Shown: one piece after another, positions 1 through 6,345 of the stretch
Layout: each line of letters opens with the position of its first letter
How positions within the stretch are numbered: position 1 is the first letter of the stretch
DNA from: Planctomycetota bacterium
GTDB lineage: Bacteria; Planctomycetota; Phycisphaerae; WQYP01
NCBI GenBank assembly: GCA_021798635.1
Contig: JAJZGH010000120.1
Span: 1 to 14,207 of the forward strand
Direction of reading: 5' to 3'
Length of the DNA stretch: 14,207 bases
Position numbers and translations under genes: made by a program
Notes under the pieces: generated by a model
Told to the model about the DNA's origin: nothing
Seen by the model: only the letters and a program-made list of their open reading frames with translations
Database searches by the model: none

Positions 1-1071
1 AAAGTTTTCCGCGCGTTGATGCATGAAGTCCATAAATATGACCGCACCCGGCCGATTACCTGTGCCATGAATGGTGGTTATCCGCATGGCTTTACTCATG
101 TGGAAAATTTGCAGGGCATCAATTACCACCCCGGGGCTTATGCGTGGATGCATAAACTGCTGCCGAACCTGCCTATTTTCGGCAGTGAAATCGGCAGCAC
201 TTGCAGCGATCGCGGCGTAGTGGTAAGCAATAAAAGCAAGGGGCTGGTGAGCCAATACACCATGCACACAAACTGGTCGCAATACGCTTGGGATACCTGG
301 AAGCCTATTGCCACACAAAAATTTGTGGAGGGCGGCTTTAACTGGACCGGTTTTGATTACCGCGGCGAAACCACGCCTGACGGCTGGCCGGATGTAAATT
401 CTCATTTTGGGGTATTGGACATCTGTGGCTTTCCTAAGCCCGATGCCTATTACTACAAAGCCTGGTGGGGCAAAAAGTCGCTGGTTTATATCTGCCCGCA
501 ATGGAATTTGCCCAAATCCATGATCGGGAAGAACGTGCTGGTTCGCTGCTACGCTAATTGCGACACGGTGGCACTATTTCTTAATGGCAAAAAAATCGGT
601 CAAAAGAAAATGCCCAAATATTGGTATCTGGACTGGCAGGTTCCCTACCAGCCCGGCAAGCTTGTCGCGCGCGGGTATGACCATGGAAAACTCGTGGCCA
701 CCTGGACCCAACGCACCACCGGCCCCGCGGTCGGCTTGCGGCTGGTAAATCAATGGCCAAAAATACGGGCCAATGGTGAAGATATTGCTCCTATTGCGGT
801 ATCCGTGATGGACGCGAATGGCCACGTGGTTACCAATGCCATGAATCTGGTGCACTTCACCATTACCGGGCCGGGCAGAATTGTCGGCTCGGGAAATGGT
901 GATCCGGCGTGTCATGAGCTTAATCAGGCACATTCCCACAAGGCGTTTTATGGCTATTGCATGGTGTTGGTGCAGGCCGATCGCACGGCGGGAGTCATTC
1001 ACGTGACCGCTAGAGCCAAAGGCCTGGCCCCGGAAACCATTGCGATTCAGACGGTCGCTCCGCAACGTTAA
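1..1071 (+). CDS. Glycoside hydrolase family 2 (beta-galactosidase-like), C-terminal part
   Basis: The reading frame is open from the first base, so the start lies upstream and 356 residues are visible. Near the left edge HKYDRTRPITCAMN matches the GH2 TIM-barrel phrase 'DPTRPV'. NLPIFGSEIG follows, and its Glu (nt 187-189) sits where GH2 enzymes carry the catalytic nucleophile. FNWTGFDYRGE and the GFPKPDAYYYKAWW stretch (nt 340-470) are typical of the barrel end in Bacteroidetes- and planctomycete-type GH2 beta-galactosidases. After the barrel comes a DUF4982-like beta-sandwich (about nt 484-720, NCDTVALFLNGKKIGQ), then an Ig-like C-terminal domain (about nt 750-1060, GPGRIVGSGNGDP). The signal peptide and acid/base Glu would lie upstream. 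The family call is firm. The beta-galactoside substrate is inferred, since GH2 also includes mannosidases and glucuronidases. Confidence 0.88.
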   Translation, partial: KVFRALMHEVHKYDRTRPITCAMNGGYPHGFTHVENLQGINYHPGAYAWMHKLLPNLPIFGSEIGSTCSDRGVVVSNKSKGLVSQYTMHTNWSQYAWDTWKPIATQKFVEGGFNWTGFDYRGETTPDGWPDVNSHFGVLDICGFPKPDAYYYKAWWGKKSLVYICPQWNLPKSMIGKNVLVRCYANCDTVALFLNGKKIGQKKMPKYWYLDWQVPYQPGKLVARGYDHGKLVATWTQRTTGPAVGLRLVNQWPKIRANGEDIAPIAVSVMDANGHVVTNAMNLVHFTITGPGRIVGSGNGDPACHELNQAHSHKAFYGYCMVLVQADRTAGVIHVTARAKGLAPETIAIQTVAPQR

Positions 1072-1130
1072 AAACCGGACGCAAAAATTCGGCTAATCGC
1101 TCCGTCAAGCTCCCTGCCGACAGGGTAGGG

Positions 1131-1152
1131 GGAACCTTGGCCATTCGGTTCC
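1131..1152. repeat. Short inverted repeat upstream of the ROK kinase gene
   Basis: GGAACC and GGTTCC are separated by 10 nt in the 190-nt gap between the GH2 gene and the ROK kinase. A smaller hairpin, CCCTG-CCGA-CAGGG, lies at 1112-1125. Neither is followed by a T-run, so neither looks like a standard terminator. The larger repeat could be an operator, or the pair could mark the 3' end of the GH2 transcript. A TTGACA hexamer at 1162-1167 follows but has no convincing -10 at normal spacing. Confidence 0.25.
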
Positions 1153-1261
1153 GCGTAAGCGTTGACATGCTTGGTTAGGCGTGGCGGGTTTTTGTCATCG
1201 GAAGGGAAAATCATGGATTCTCGCTTCCAACTTTTGACTTTTTTTGAAAGCAGGATCTGCG

Positions 1262-2236
1262 GTGGATGATGCCTTGTATATTGGTCTGGATCTGGGCGGA
1301 ACCAACATCAAAGCCGGTGTGCTGGATAGCGCGGGTAAAGTAATCGCCAAAACCAGCCTGCCCACGGGTCGCGGTCCGGACGCAGTGATCGCCAATATGA
1401 TCGCCGCCGCTGGGCAAGCGGTTCGATCGGCAGGCCTGACACTGGATGTCATCGCTGCGGTGGGTATTGATTCTCCCGGCCCGCTGTCCACTGAAAAAGG
1501 TATCGTCATCCGCAGCGCTAATTTGCCCGGCTGGGAAAATGTTCCATTAAGAGATCGTATTTCGGCGGCGTTGGGTAAACCGGCAGTTCTGGAAAATGAC
1601 GCACGTGCCGCCGCCTATGGGGAATTTTTTGCCGGGGCGGGAAAAAGCCTAAATGTACGCAATATGATGATGATTACCCTGGGCACTGGTGTGGGCGGCG
1701 GCATTATCGTCGATGGGCGTCTGATTCGCGGCCACACCGATATGGCGGGGGAACTGGGTCATGCGATCGTCGTGCCGGACGGAGTATTGTGTGGCTGCGG
1801 GCAAAAGGGGTGCCTGGAAATGTACACGGCGGCCAGCCGCGTGGGTCAGCGGGCTGTCCAGGCCCTGCATGACCCGGAAGTTACCTCCAGCCTGCGTGAT
1901 GCGCTGAATCAATTCGGGGAACTTACCGCACGGGATGTAGAAGATCATGCCCGGCGGGGCGATGAGCTGGCTTTGGAAATCTGGAATCAGACTTGCCGCT
2001 ATCTGGCTGTGGCCTGTATAAGTGCCGTGCATTGGCTGGATCCGCAGATGATCATTCTAGGCGGCGGTATGGCTGCGGCGGGCGAGTTTCTTTTACAGCC
2101 CGTCCGGCGGCATTTTGATGAAAATTATTGGAACATGGATCCGCCTGTGGTCGAAATCCGTGCTGCGGAACTCGGCAATGATGCCGGCATAATCGGTGCG
2201 GCCGCGTTAGCCCATGCTATGATGCAGGGGCATTGA
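1262..2236 (+). CDS. ROK family sugar kinase (glucokinase-like)
   Basis: The product is a cytoplasmic kinase that phosphorylates a hexose with ATP. The N-terminus carries the phosphate-binding loop GLDLGGTNIKAG. LENDARAAAYGE holds the catalytic Asp (residue 113 from the GTG start), and TLGTGVGGGIIVDG is the second ATPase motif. GELGH followed by CGCGQKGC supplies the ROK zinc site (His167, Cys177, Cys179, Cys184). The 324-residue length is normal for single-domain ROK kinases, and no N-terminal DNA-binding domain is present, so it is not a ROK repressor. GTG at 1262 was chosen because AGGA (1252-1255) lies 6 nt before it. A TTG at 1244 is in frame but has no ribosome site. The upstream GH2 gene suggests the kinase primes hexose released from glycans. 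Glucose is the likeliest substrate, but N-acetylglucosamine, mannose or allose cannot be excluded. Confidence 0.9.
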   Translation: MDDALYIGLDLGGTNIKAGVLDSAGKVIAKTSLPTGRGPDAVIANMIAAAGQAVRSAGLTLDVIAAVGIDSPGPLSTEKGIVIRSANLPGWENVPLRDRISAALGKPAVLENDARAAAYGEFFAGAGKSLNVRNMMMITLGTGVGGGIIVDGRLIRGHTDMAGELGHAIVVPDGVLCGCGQKGCLEMYTAASRVGQRAVQALHDPEVTSSLRDALNQFGELTARDVEDHARRGDELALEIWNQTCRYLAVACISAVHWLDPQMIILGGGMAAAGEFLLQPVRRHFDENYWNMDPPVVEIRAAELGNDAGIIGAAALAHAMMQGH

Positions 2237-2253
2237 AATGGAAGGAATGAAAT

Positions 2254-3177
2254 ATGTCGGAAAATCCCAAGGTGCTGGCGGTCATATCGGTACAGGGTAG
2301 AGATCAAAAAGGCGTGGTGGCAAAATTTGCCACCTATGTGGCTGCCAACGGGATAAACATTGAGGATATGGAACAGCGTGTGGTCCGCGGCATATTTGTC
2401 ATGGATATGCTGGTGGATCTGCATGATATGGCCATTTCCCTGGATCAACTGATAACCGGATTATTGGATTTGGGGCGGCAGATCGGCATGGAAGCCCGTA
2501 TTACACTCCGCCAGACTCGTAAGGCCAAGCGCGTCGTCGTGCTGGTGAGCAAAGAACCGCATTGCCTGCAAAAACTGCTGGACCTGAATCGTCAAAATGA
2601 ACTCAACGGCCAAATCGTTTCAGTTCTGGCCAATCATCCGACGCTGGAGGATGTGGCCCGTGCCGCCGAACTGCCATTTGCCTTTACGCTCTCAGGCCCT
2701 GATGAATCAGCAAAAACGCGGCATCGGCAATGGCTTTTTGAAAAACTTAGGTCGCTGGAGCCGGATCTGATTATTCTGGCCCGCTACATGCAGATACTTT
2801 CGCCGGAAATCATCGCGGCCTTCCGCTCTAAAATCATTAATATTCACCCGTCCTTACTGCCCTATTTCCCCGGCGCCAATCCCTATCGGCAGGCCTTTGA
2901 AAGCGGCATGCGCGTTACAGGATGTACCGCTCATTTTGTCACCGAGGAACTCGACAAAGGCCCCATCATCCTGCAGGATGTTTTCCATATTAATGTCGGT
3001 GTGGATCAGGCCGAGGATGTCCGCCAGCGCGGTTTGGAACTTGAAGCCCATACCTTGGGTAAAGCGGTGAAATACTTTCTCAACGAAGAACTTGTCGTTG
3101 TGGAAGATAAAGTAGTTTTCAAGCCCGGAATAAGCTCATTTCATAAAGTCAAAGAAAATGCGATTCCCCGAAATTAA
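2254..3177 (+). CDS. purU: Formyltetrahydrofolate deformylase
   Basis: PurU hydrolyses 10-formyltetrahydrofolate to formate and tetrahydrofolate, supplying formate and balancing one-carbon pools. Residues 1-85 form an ACT domain (ISVQGRDQKGVVAKFATYVA). Residues 93-285 form the formyltransferase fold. IINIHPSLLPYFPGANPY and VTEELDKGPI carry the Asn196, His198 and Asp234 triad shared by formyltetrahydrofolate-using enzymes. RYMQILSPE is also characteristic of PurU. At 307 residues it is a little longer than the roughly 280 of Escherichia coli PurU, partly through a C-terminal extension. GAAGGA at 2241-2246 lies 7 nt before the ATG. The gene begins 17 nt after the ROK kinase stop, so the two are probably one transcript. 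There is no obvious metabolic link between them. The ACT domain reads more like the free-standing UPF0237 proteins than the E. coli PurU domain. Confidence 0.92.
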   Translation: MSENPKVLAVISVQGRDQKGVVAKFATYVAANGINIEDMEQRVVRGIFVMDMLVDLHDMAISLDQLITGLLDLGRQIGMEARITLRQTRKAKRVVVLVSKEPHCLQKLLDLNRQNELNGQIVSVLANHPTLEDVARAAELPFAFTLSGPDESAKTRHRQWLFEKLRSLEPDLIILARYMQILSPEIIAAFRSKIINIHPSLLPYFPGANPYRQAFESGMRVTGCTAHFVTEELDKGPIILQDVFHINVGVDQAEDVRQRGLELEAHTLGKAVKYFLNEELVVVEDKVVFKPGISSFHKVKENAIPRN

Positions 3178-3193
3178 TGTTGATGAATAACGT

Positions 3194-4276
3194 TTACCTC
3201 GACGTTCGATGGGTAGCCGCCGGCTGTGTTTTTGCGGTAGGCCGCGTAATGCCATAGCTGTGCGGCGGAAATCGCAAAGATTCAATCCAGTCGATGATTT
3301 TGCTTTCGCCAAATCTAAGTGGCATGGGGCCTTTTTTCCCTGGATGGGCATACGCTTGGAGTTCTCTGGGTTGCAGATATTGCAGCAGCAGAGACATGCG
3401 GGGATTATCTAAACTAATCAGGGGCATGTGCTTGTAGCTGAACCGTGTAAGGGTGAGAAAATTGGTGTAGGTTTTCAGGGTATTGTTGCTGCCCTGATCC
3501 CCATATATCCGGAAGCCTGGTGCGTTTTGTCCGCGGTGGCAGCCCACGGTTCCGCAGCTTTGCAACACAATGGGCTGAATATCCGTGCGGAATATTTTCA
3601 GCACCTGGGGATCGCTTTTAATTTGAACCTTGTCCCAATACTTTTGTGTACCCAGCCGACGGATCAGATAAATCTGTCGTTTGAAATTATTCGGGCTGAT
3701 AAATTGCTGATAATCCTGCAGTGTGAGCGTGCGGCTTTGAAAGACAGGATTGCGCAAAATATCATTGCGCCAGAACGCCGGAAGCGTTTTACGCGGGTGC
3801 AGAATGGTTCCCTCAATCGGGGCGGTTTCATGGCGCTGTAGCTGCCAGAATCGAATCTTGTAAACATCCTTCATCGTCAGGAGTCTTTGGCCGCCGGCCG
3901 TGGGTGCCGGTGTTGAGCGTTTCGCGGAATTGCCTTGCTGTACGGCTGTGTTGACATTTCCTGCCCCGGATTGCCGCTTTAATTGAGATTCAATGAGATT
4001 CTTCAGCAATTGTGCATTCTGAAAGTTGGGTTTTATTTTAAGTGCTTCGTTGACCTGCTGCAGGGCCTGCGCGTACAGGTGGTTGTTGAACAAATATTGC
4101 GCCATGCGCTGGTGGCCGGCGGCATCAGTCGGCTTAATCGCCGCCTCACGCTGCTGAATTTGCGTGGCCATCGCGGGGGTTTCCTGCGCGTTGGCCGATG
4201 CGGCACACATGAAGGTCATGGTACTGACTATACCTGCTGCCGCTGTAAAAAGAGGAAATCGGATGGAGTATTTCAT
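3194..4276 (-). CDS. Secreted TPR protein with C-x4-CH heme-type motif
   Basis: The 360-residue product begins with a clear signal peptide (residues 1-30, hydrophobic core, probable cleavage after ASANA). A TPR-like helix pair follows (about 52-91, HLYAQALQQVNEALKIKPN), then a Gln/Ser/Ala-rich linker. A C-terminal domain runs from about 130. It contains CGTVGCHRG (Cys241, Cys246, His247), a C-x4-CH variant of the cytochrome c motif. Met318 in HPGKKGPMPLRFG is a possible distal ligand, and the domain ends in IIDWIESL. Proteins of this kind with single heme motifs are common in planctomycetes, but I recognise no specific function. Heme attachment is inferred. The ATG at 4276 was chosen because it begins the signal peptide and has an upstream AAGGA. 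Longer in-frame starts add a polar stretch with no secretion signal. It converges on purU with 16 nt between the stops. Confidence 0.78.
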   Translation of the reverse strand: MKYSIRFPLFTAAAGIVSTMTFMCAASANAQETPAMATQIQQREAAIKPTDAAGHQRMAQYLFNNHLYAQALQQVNEALKIKPNFQNAQLLKNLIESQLKRQSGAGNVNTAVQQGNSAKRSTPAPTAGGQRLLTMKDVYKIRFWQLQRHETAPIEGTILHPRKTLPAFWRNDILRNPVFQSRTLTLQDYQQFISPNNFKRQIYLIRRLGTQKYWDKVQIKSDPQVLKIFRTDIQPIVLQSCGTVGCHRGQNAPGFRIYGDQGSNNTLKTYTNFLTLTRFSYKHMPLISLDNPRMSLLLQYLQPRELQAYAHPGKKGPMPLRFGESKIIDWIESLRFPPHSYGITRPTAKTQPAATHRTSR

Positions 4277-4356
4277 GGCCAGGATTCCTTTCTCCTTGCC
4301 CGGGTTTGCACGCCCGGAGCCGTTGATGTTTCCAATCGGGCCACCTGTTTCCCGAC

Positions 4357-4381
4357 GTCCCGTCGCCGGGACTTCCTTTTT
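4357..4381 (+). terminator. Intrinsic terminator-like hairpin on the + strand
   Basis: The stem GTCCCG/CGGGAC is perfect (6 bp) with a TCGC loop, and TTCCTTTTT follows at once. It reads as a Rho-independent terminator on the + strand. No + strand gene lies between it and purU, so it would stop antisense transcription across the convergent heme-motif gene and insulate the promoter at 4394. The same hairpin would lie in the 5' untranslated region of the leftward gene. Confidence 0.5.
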
Positions 4382-4391
4382 GCCGCAAAGC

Positions 4392-4420
4392 ACTATAATC
4401 TTGACGTGCTCGACTCACAA
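4392..4420 (-). promoter_or_regulatory. Leftward promoter for the TPR/heme-motif gene
   Basis: Read leftward, TTGTGA (4415-4420) and TATAGT (4392-4397) are separated by 17 nt, matching the housekeeping sigma factor consensus at 4 of 6 and 5 of 6 positions. The transcript would start near 4385 and carry a leader of about 110 nt before the ATG at 4276. Confidence 0.45.
4394..4399 (+). promoter_or_regulatory. Rightward -10 element (TATAAT) for the 102-residue protein gene
   Basis: A perfect TATAAT lies 32 nt before the ATG at 4432 and gives a leader of roughly 25 nt that contains the ribosome site AAGGAAA. No good -35 is present at 16-18 nt; the sequence there overlaps the T-run of the preceding hairpin. 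It shares four bases with the leftward -10 element. Confidence 0.45.
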
Positions 4421-4431
4421 GGAAAGTGTCA

Positions 4432-4740
4432 ATGAATACAGCACCTCTGCAACCGGTTGAAGCCTCCCCGCTGGCCGACCCCCTGGCCGCGTGGCTTAAC
4501 CGTGTCGTTATTCTCGACACCATGGGGCCTTTTATCTATATCGGCACTTTAAGCGAAATTCATGGACATGTCCTGATTCTCATTGAGGCGGATGTCCATG
4601 ATTCAACCGATAGTTCCTCCACCAAGGAGTTTTACATCGCCCGTACCCGAGAACTGGGTGTGCATTCCAACCGTGATATTGTAGCCGTGCAGCGCCAGCA
4701 CGTCGTCTCGATCAGCCCGCTGGACGCTGTTCAGATATAA
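4432..4740 (+). CDS. Small protein of unknown function, 102 residues
   Basis: I do not recognise a named family with certainty. The product is acidic and soluble, with no signal peptide or membrane segment. The N-terminal 15 residues are Pro/Ala-rich. The rest (WLNRVVILDTMGPFIYIGTL to HVVSISPLDAV) alternates short hydrophobic strands and turns, as a small beta-barrel would, with a His/Asp/Ser-rich central loop (ADVHDSTDSSSTKEFYIAR). Similar small proteins seem to recur in planctomycetes, though this is memory and not a search. The ATG at 4432 was chosen over the GTG at 4426 because AAGGAAA (4419-4425) is 6 nt from the ATG and touches the GTG. It is transcribed away from the heme-motif gene from an overlapping promoter and appears to be a single-gene unit. 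An Sm-like role in RNA binding is speculation. Confidence 0.75.
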   Translation: MNTAPLQPVEASPLADPLAAWLNRVVILDTMGPFIYIGTLSEIHGHVLILIEADVHDSTDSSSTKEFYIARTRELGVHSNRDIVAVQRQHVVSISPLDAVQI

Positions 4741-4743
4741 GCC

Positions 4744-4775
4744 AATCGCGCCGGGCGAAAGCGTATCGTGCGATT
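4744..4775 (+). terminator. Possible terminator hairpin after the 102-residue protein gene
   Basis: AATCGCGC and GTGCGATT can pair (8 bp, one G-U) starting 4 nt after the stop codon. The 16-nt loop contains a small GC-GAAA-GC turn. The sequence after it (AAATCTTATCC) is AT-rich but lacks a real T-run, so termination efficiency is uncertain. Confidence 0.3.
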
Positions 4776-4825
4776 AAATCTTATCCCGCGGCGAACTCAA
4801 CGCTGCCGCATTGAGCTATGGGATT

Positions 4826-4841
4826 CACCTTCGCGATGGTG
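4826..4841. repeat. Near-perfect 16-bp palindrome at the 3' end of the MFS gene
   Basis: CACCTTCGCGATGGTG is a palindrome except for one central T/T pair. It lies 10 nt beyond the MFS stop codon. CGCTGC (4801-4806) and GCAGCG (4841-4846) could form an outer stem around it. There is no T-run on either strand. It may form a 3'-end hairpin for the MFS transcript, or it may be chance. Confidence 0.25.
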
Positions 4842-4850
4842 CAGCGGTCG

Positions 4851-6149
4851 TCACATCGGCGGCGAGGGTTCCTGGGCCGTTGAGGCTCTTGCGACGGCCG
4901 GCTCGGCGGCCCCATTTTGTCCGTCATGCCCGAAGAAGCGGTAGTACAGGTAAATATTAACGGTCATGACTCCGGCAAATAAAAAGAAGGGCATCTCTAT
5001 TTCTGAAAGATCAAATAACACACCCGTGCAGATCATGGCAGCGGATGCGCCCGACAGCCGCGTTACCTGATTCATCGCCAGGGCATGGCCCATGCTTTGG
5101 CCTTCCACCCGATTAATAATTGCGGATTGTTGGGCGGGCAGCGCGGCAATTCGCAAGGCCGGCGTTACAAGATAAATAGCCACGCCCAGCCAAAGGTTGT
5201 GCCACACCGCCATAACCACCAGCAAAGCCGTGCCCAGGGCCCGGGTAAAGGTGATGCTTCGGACAAAGCCCAGTCGCCGTTCCAGAGCGGGCGCCGCCAA
5301 GAGCGCCACCGAGCCTAGAATGCTGCCAATCGCGGTGTAAACGGCCATGCGCGATTTTGACATGTGGTAAACCAGCACGAAAAATGGAATTAGAAACGGC
5401 GTAATTAACCCCTGGCTAAATCCGTTGAGTGCACCAGTAATACTAAAATGCCGAATAGCCCGGTTCGATTGCGCTCGCTGCACGCGTGCTGTGGCCACAT
5501 ATTCCGGAACGGTCATAAAGAAAAGTAATACTGTGCCGACCGCTGAAATAATGGCCGCCGCCAGGAAGGTATTGCGCGTTGAAAAATAATGGACCAGCAT
5601 CGCCCCGCCCGCGCCGGCGATGCCACTTAGAAAGGCCAGCACGGAGTAATAAGTGGTCCGATTCTCAGCGGTGGAAAGTCGGGCGATCACGGAACTCTGC
5701 ACGGGTTGGGCCGCGCCACCGACCCCGCCGCCCACCAGGGAGCCAGTGGCCGCGAATCCGCCGATAACCGACGCCGCCAGCAACATCGGAAAACTTTGGT
5801 TGACGTATACCATCAACGCACTGACCGGAACCATCGCCCCAGTGACCAGCAACGCCCCTTTGTGATCCCATCTATCTGATATATGACCGGCTCCCACGGC
5901 CAGAATCGCCGTGGACATAACGCCCACAACATAAATTGCGCCCAGCGCCAGGGAACTTTCGTGCAGGGTGTTAAGCACCAGATAGGGTAATGCGACAATC
6001 ATCATCCCGCCGGCGATGCTACGGGCTATACGGAACAGGATCAGCAGTGCCACGCTGCCGCGGTAGTTTCCGCGATGCGGTTGGGGAATTGCGGAAAATG
6101 CTGTATCTTTTGGGTCGGCCGTCGGTTTCGGCCTTTTTTCTTCTTTCAT
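4851..6149 (-). CDS. Major facilitator superfamily transporter
   Basis: The product is a 432-residue inner-membrane transporter, a normal MFS size. A polar N-terminal tail of about 30 residues precedes the first helix (SVALLILFRIARSIAGGMMI). GHISDRWDHKGAL (residues 88-100) is the MFS motif A in the loop between helices 2 and 3. Hydrophobic stretches consistent with about 12 helices follow, with a polar central loop near YVATARVQRAQSNRAIRH, and the tail is polar. It is divergent from the MarR regulator and the tripartite ABC pump, so it is probably a drug or metabolite exporter under the same regulator. The substrate cannot be read from the sequence. No Shine-Dalgarno sequence precedes the ATG, and an extended -10 promoter lies directly upstream, which suggests a leaderless mRNA. 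Confidence 0.87.
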   Translation of the reverse strand: MKEEKRPKPTADPKDTAFSAIPQPHRGNYRGSVALLILFRIARSIAGGMMIVALPYLVLNTLHESSLALGAIYVVGVMSTAILAVGAGHISDRWDHKGALLVTGAMVPVSALMVYVNQSFPMLLAASVIGGFAATGSLVGGGVGGAAQPVQSSVIARLSTAENRTTYYSVLAFLSGIAGAGGAMLVHYFSTRNTFLAAAIISAVGTVLLFFMTVPEYVATARVQRAQSNRAIRHFSITGALNGFSQGLITPFLIPFFVLVYHMSKSRMAVYTAIGSILGSVALLAAPALERRLGFVRSITFTRALGTALLVVMAVWHNLWLGVAIYLVTPALRIAALPAQQSAIINRVEGQSMGHALAMNQVTRLSGASAAMICTGVLFDLSEIEMPFFLFAGVMTVNIYLYYRFFGHDGQNGAAEPAVARASTAQEPSPPM

Positions 6150-6157
6150 AGCAGTTG

Positions 6158-6166
6158 ATTATAGCA
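6158..6166 (-). promoter_or_regulatory. Extended -10 promoter of the MFS gene
   Basis: Read leftward, the sequence is TGCTATAAT, a perfect extended -10 (TGn plus TATAAT). Only 8 nt separate the end of this element from the ATG at 6149, so transcription would begin within about 1-3 nt of the start codon. No good -35 was seen at 17 nt, which extended -10 promoters can lack. Confidence 0.5.
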
Positions 6167-6286
6167 TGGCAGTCAAAAAAAATACTTCGATTATGCAACT
6201 ATTAAATTTTTGATGCGTGGTAGCCTATGAGAATAATCCGCGGCTGTAACGGGCGTGAACATGCTATCCGGTCGCAAATTGTGCGT

Positions 6287-6292
6287 TATACT
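6287..6292 (+). promoter_or_regulatory. Candidate -10 element for marR and the efflux genes
   Basis: TATACT matches the -10 consensus at 5 of 6 positions and lies 54 nt before the chosen marR ATG. The predicted start of transcription, near 6299, falls right at the palindrome of 6301-6316. No convincing -35 is present, which could mean the promoter is weak or activator-dependent. Confidence 0.35.
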
Positions 6293-6300
6293 GTTCTTGA

Positions 6301-6316
6301 GCCGCTTCCAAGCGGC
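6301..6316. promoter_or_regulatory. Candidate MarR operator (perfect palindrome)
   Basis: GCCGCTT-CC-AAGCGGC has perfect 7-bp arms and a 2-bp centre. Its size suits a MarR dimer site. It lies just downstream of the candidate -10 of marR and about 135 nt upstream of the MFS promoter. Binding here would block marR-pump transcription. MarR as the binding protein is inferred from position only. The repeat could also form an RNA hairpin in the leader. Confidence 0.4.
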
Positions 6317-6345
6317 CGAAGGACGCGGTACCCAAAGAGATGATC

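Noticed and set aside
1162..1167. Perfect TTGACA as a -35 box for the ROK kinase
   Set aside because: The sequence 16-18 nt downstream is GC-rich and has no resemblance to TATAAT, so I do not call a promoter.
1213..1269. Short ATG frame before the ROK kinase, possible leader peptide
   Set aside because: No run of a single amino acid codon and no attenuator hairpin; it ends inside the kinase start region by chance.
3428..3841. 137-codon open frame on the + strand
   Set aside because: It lies fully inside the heme-motif gene on the opposite strand, which has a signal peptide, TPR and heme-type motif. The + frame has no ribosome site or family motif.
4277..4393. 39-residue N-terminal extension of the heme-motif protein
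   Set aside because: The extension is polar and Gly-rich and would bury the signal peptide. It contains the terminator-like hairpin, and the ATG at 4276 has its own ribosome site.
4401..4405. TTGAC as a -35 box for the 102-residue protein gene
   Set aside because: Its -10 would fall at the ribosome site and start codon. The TATAAT at 4394 fits better.
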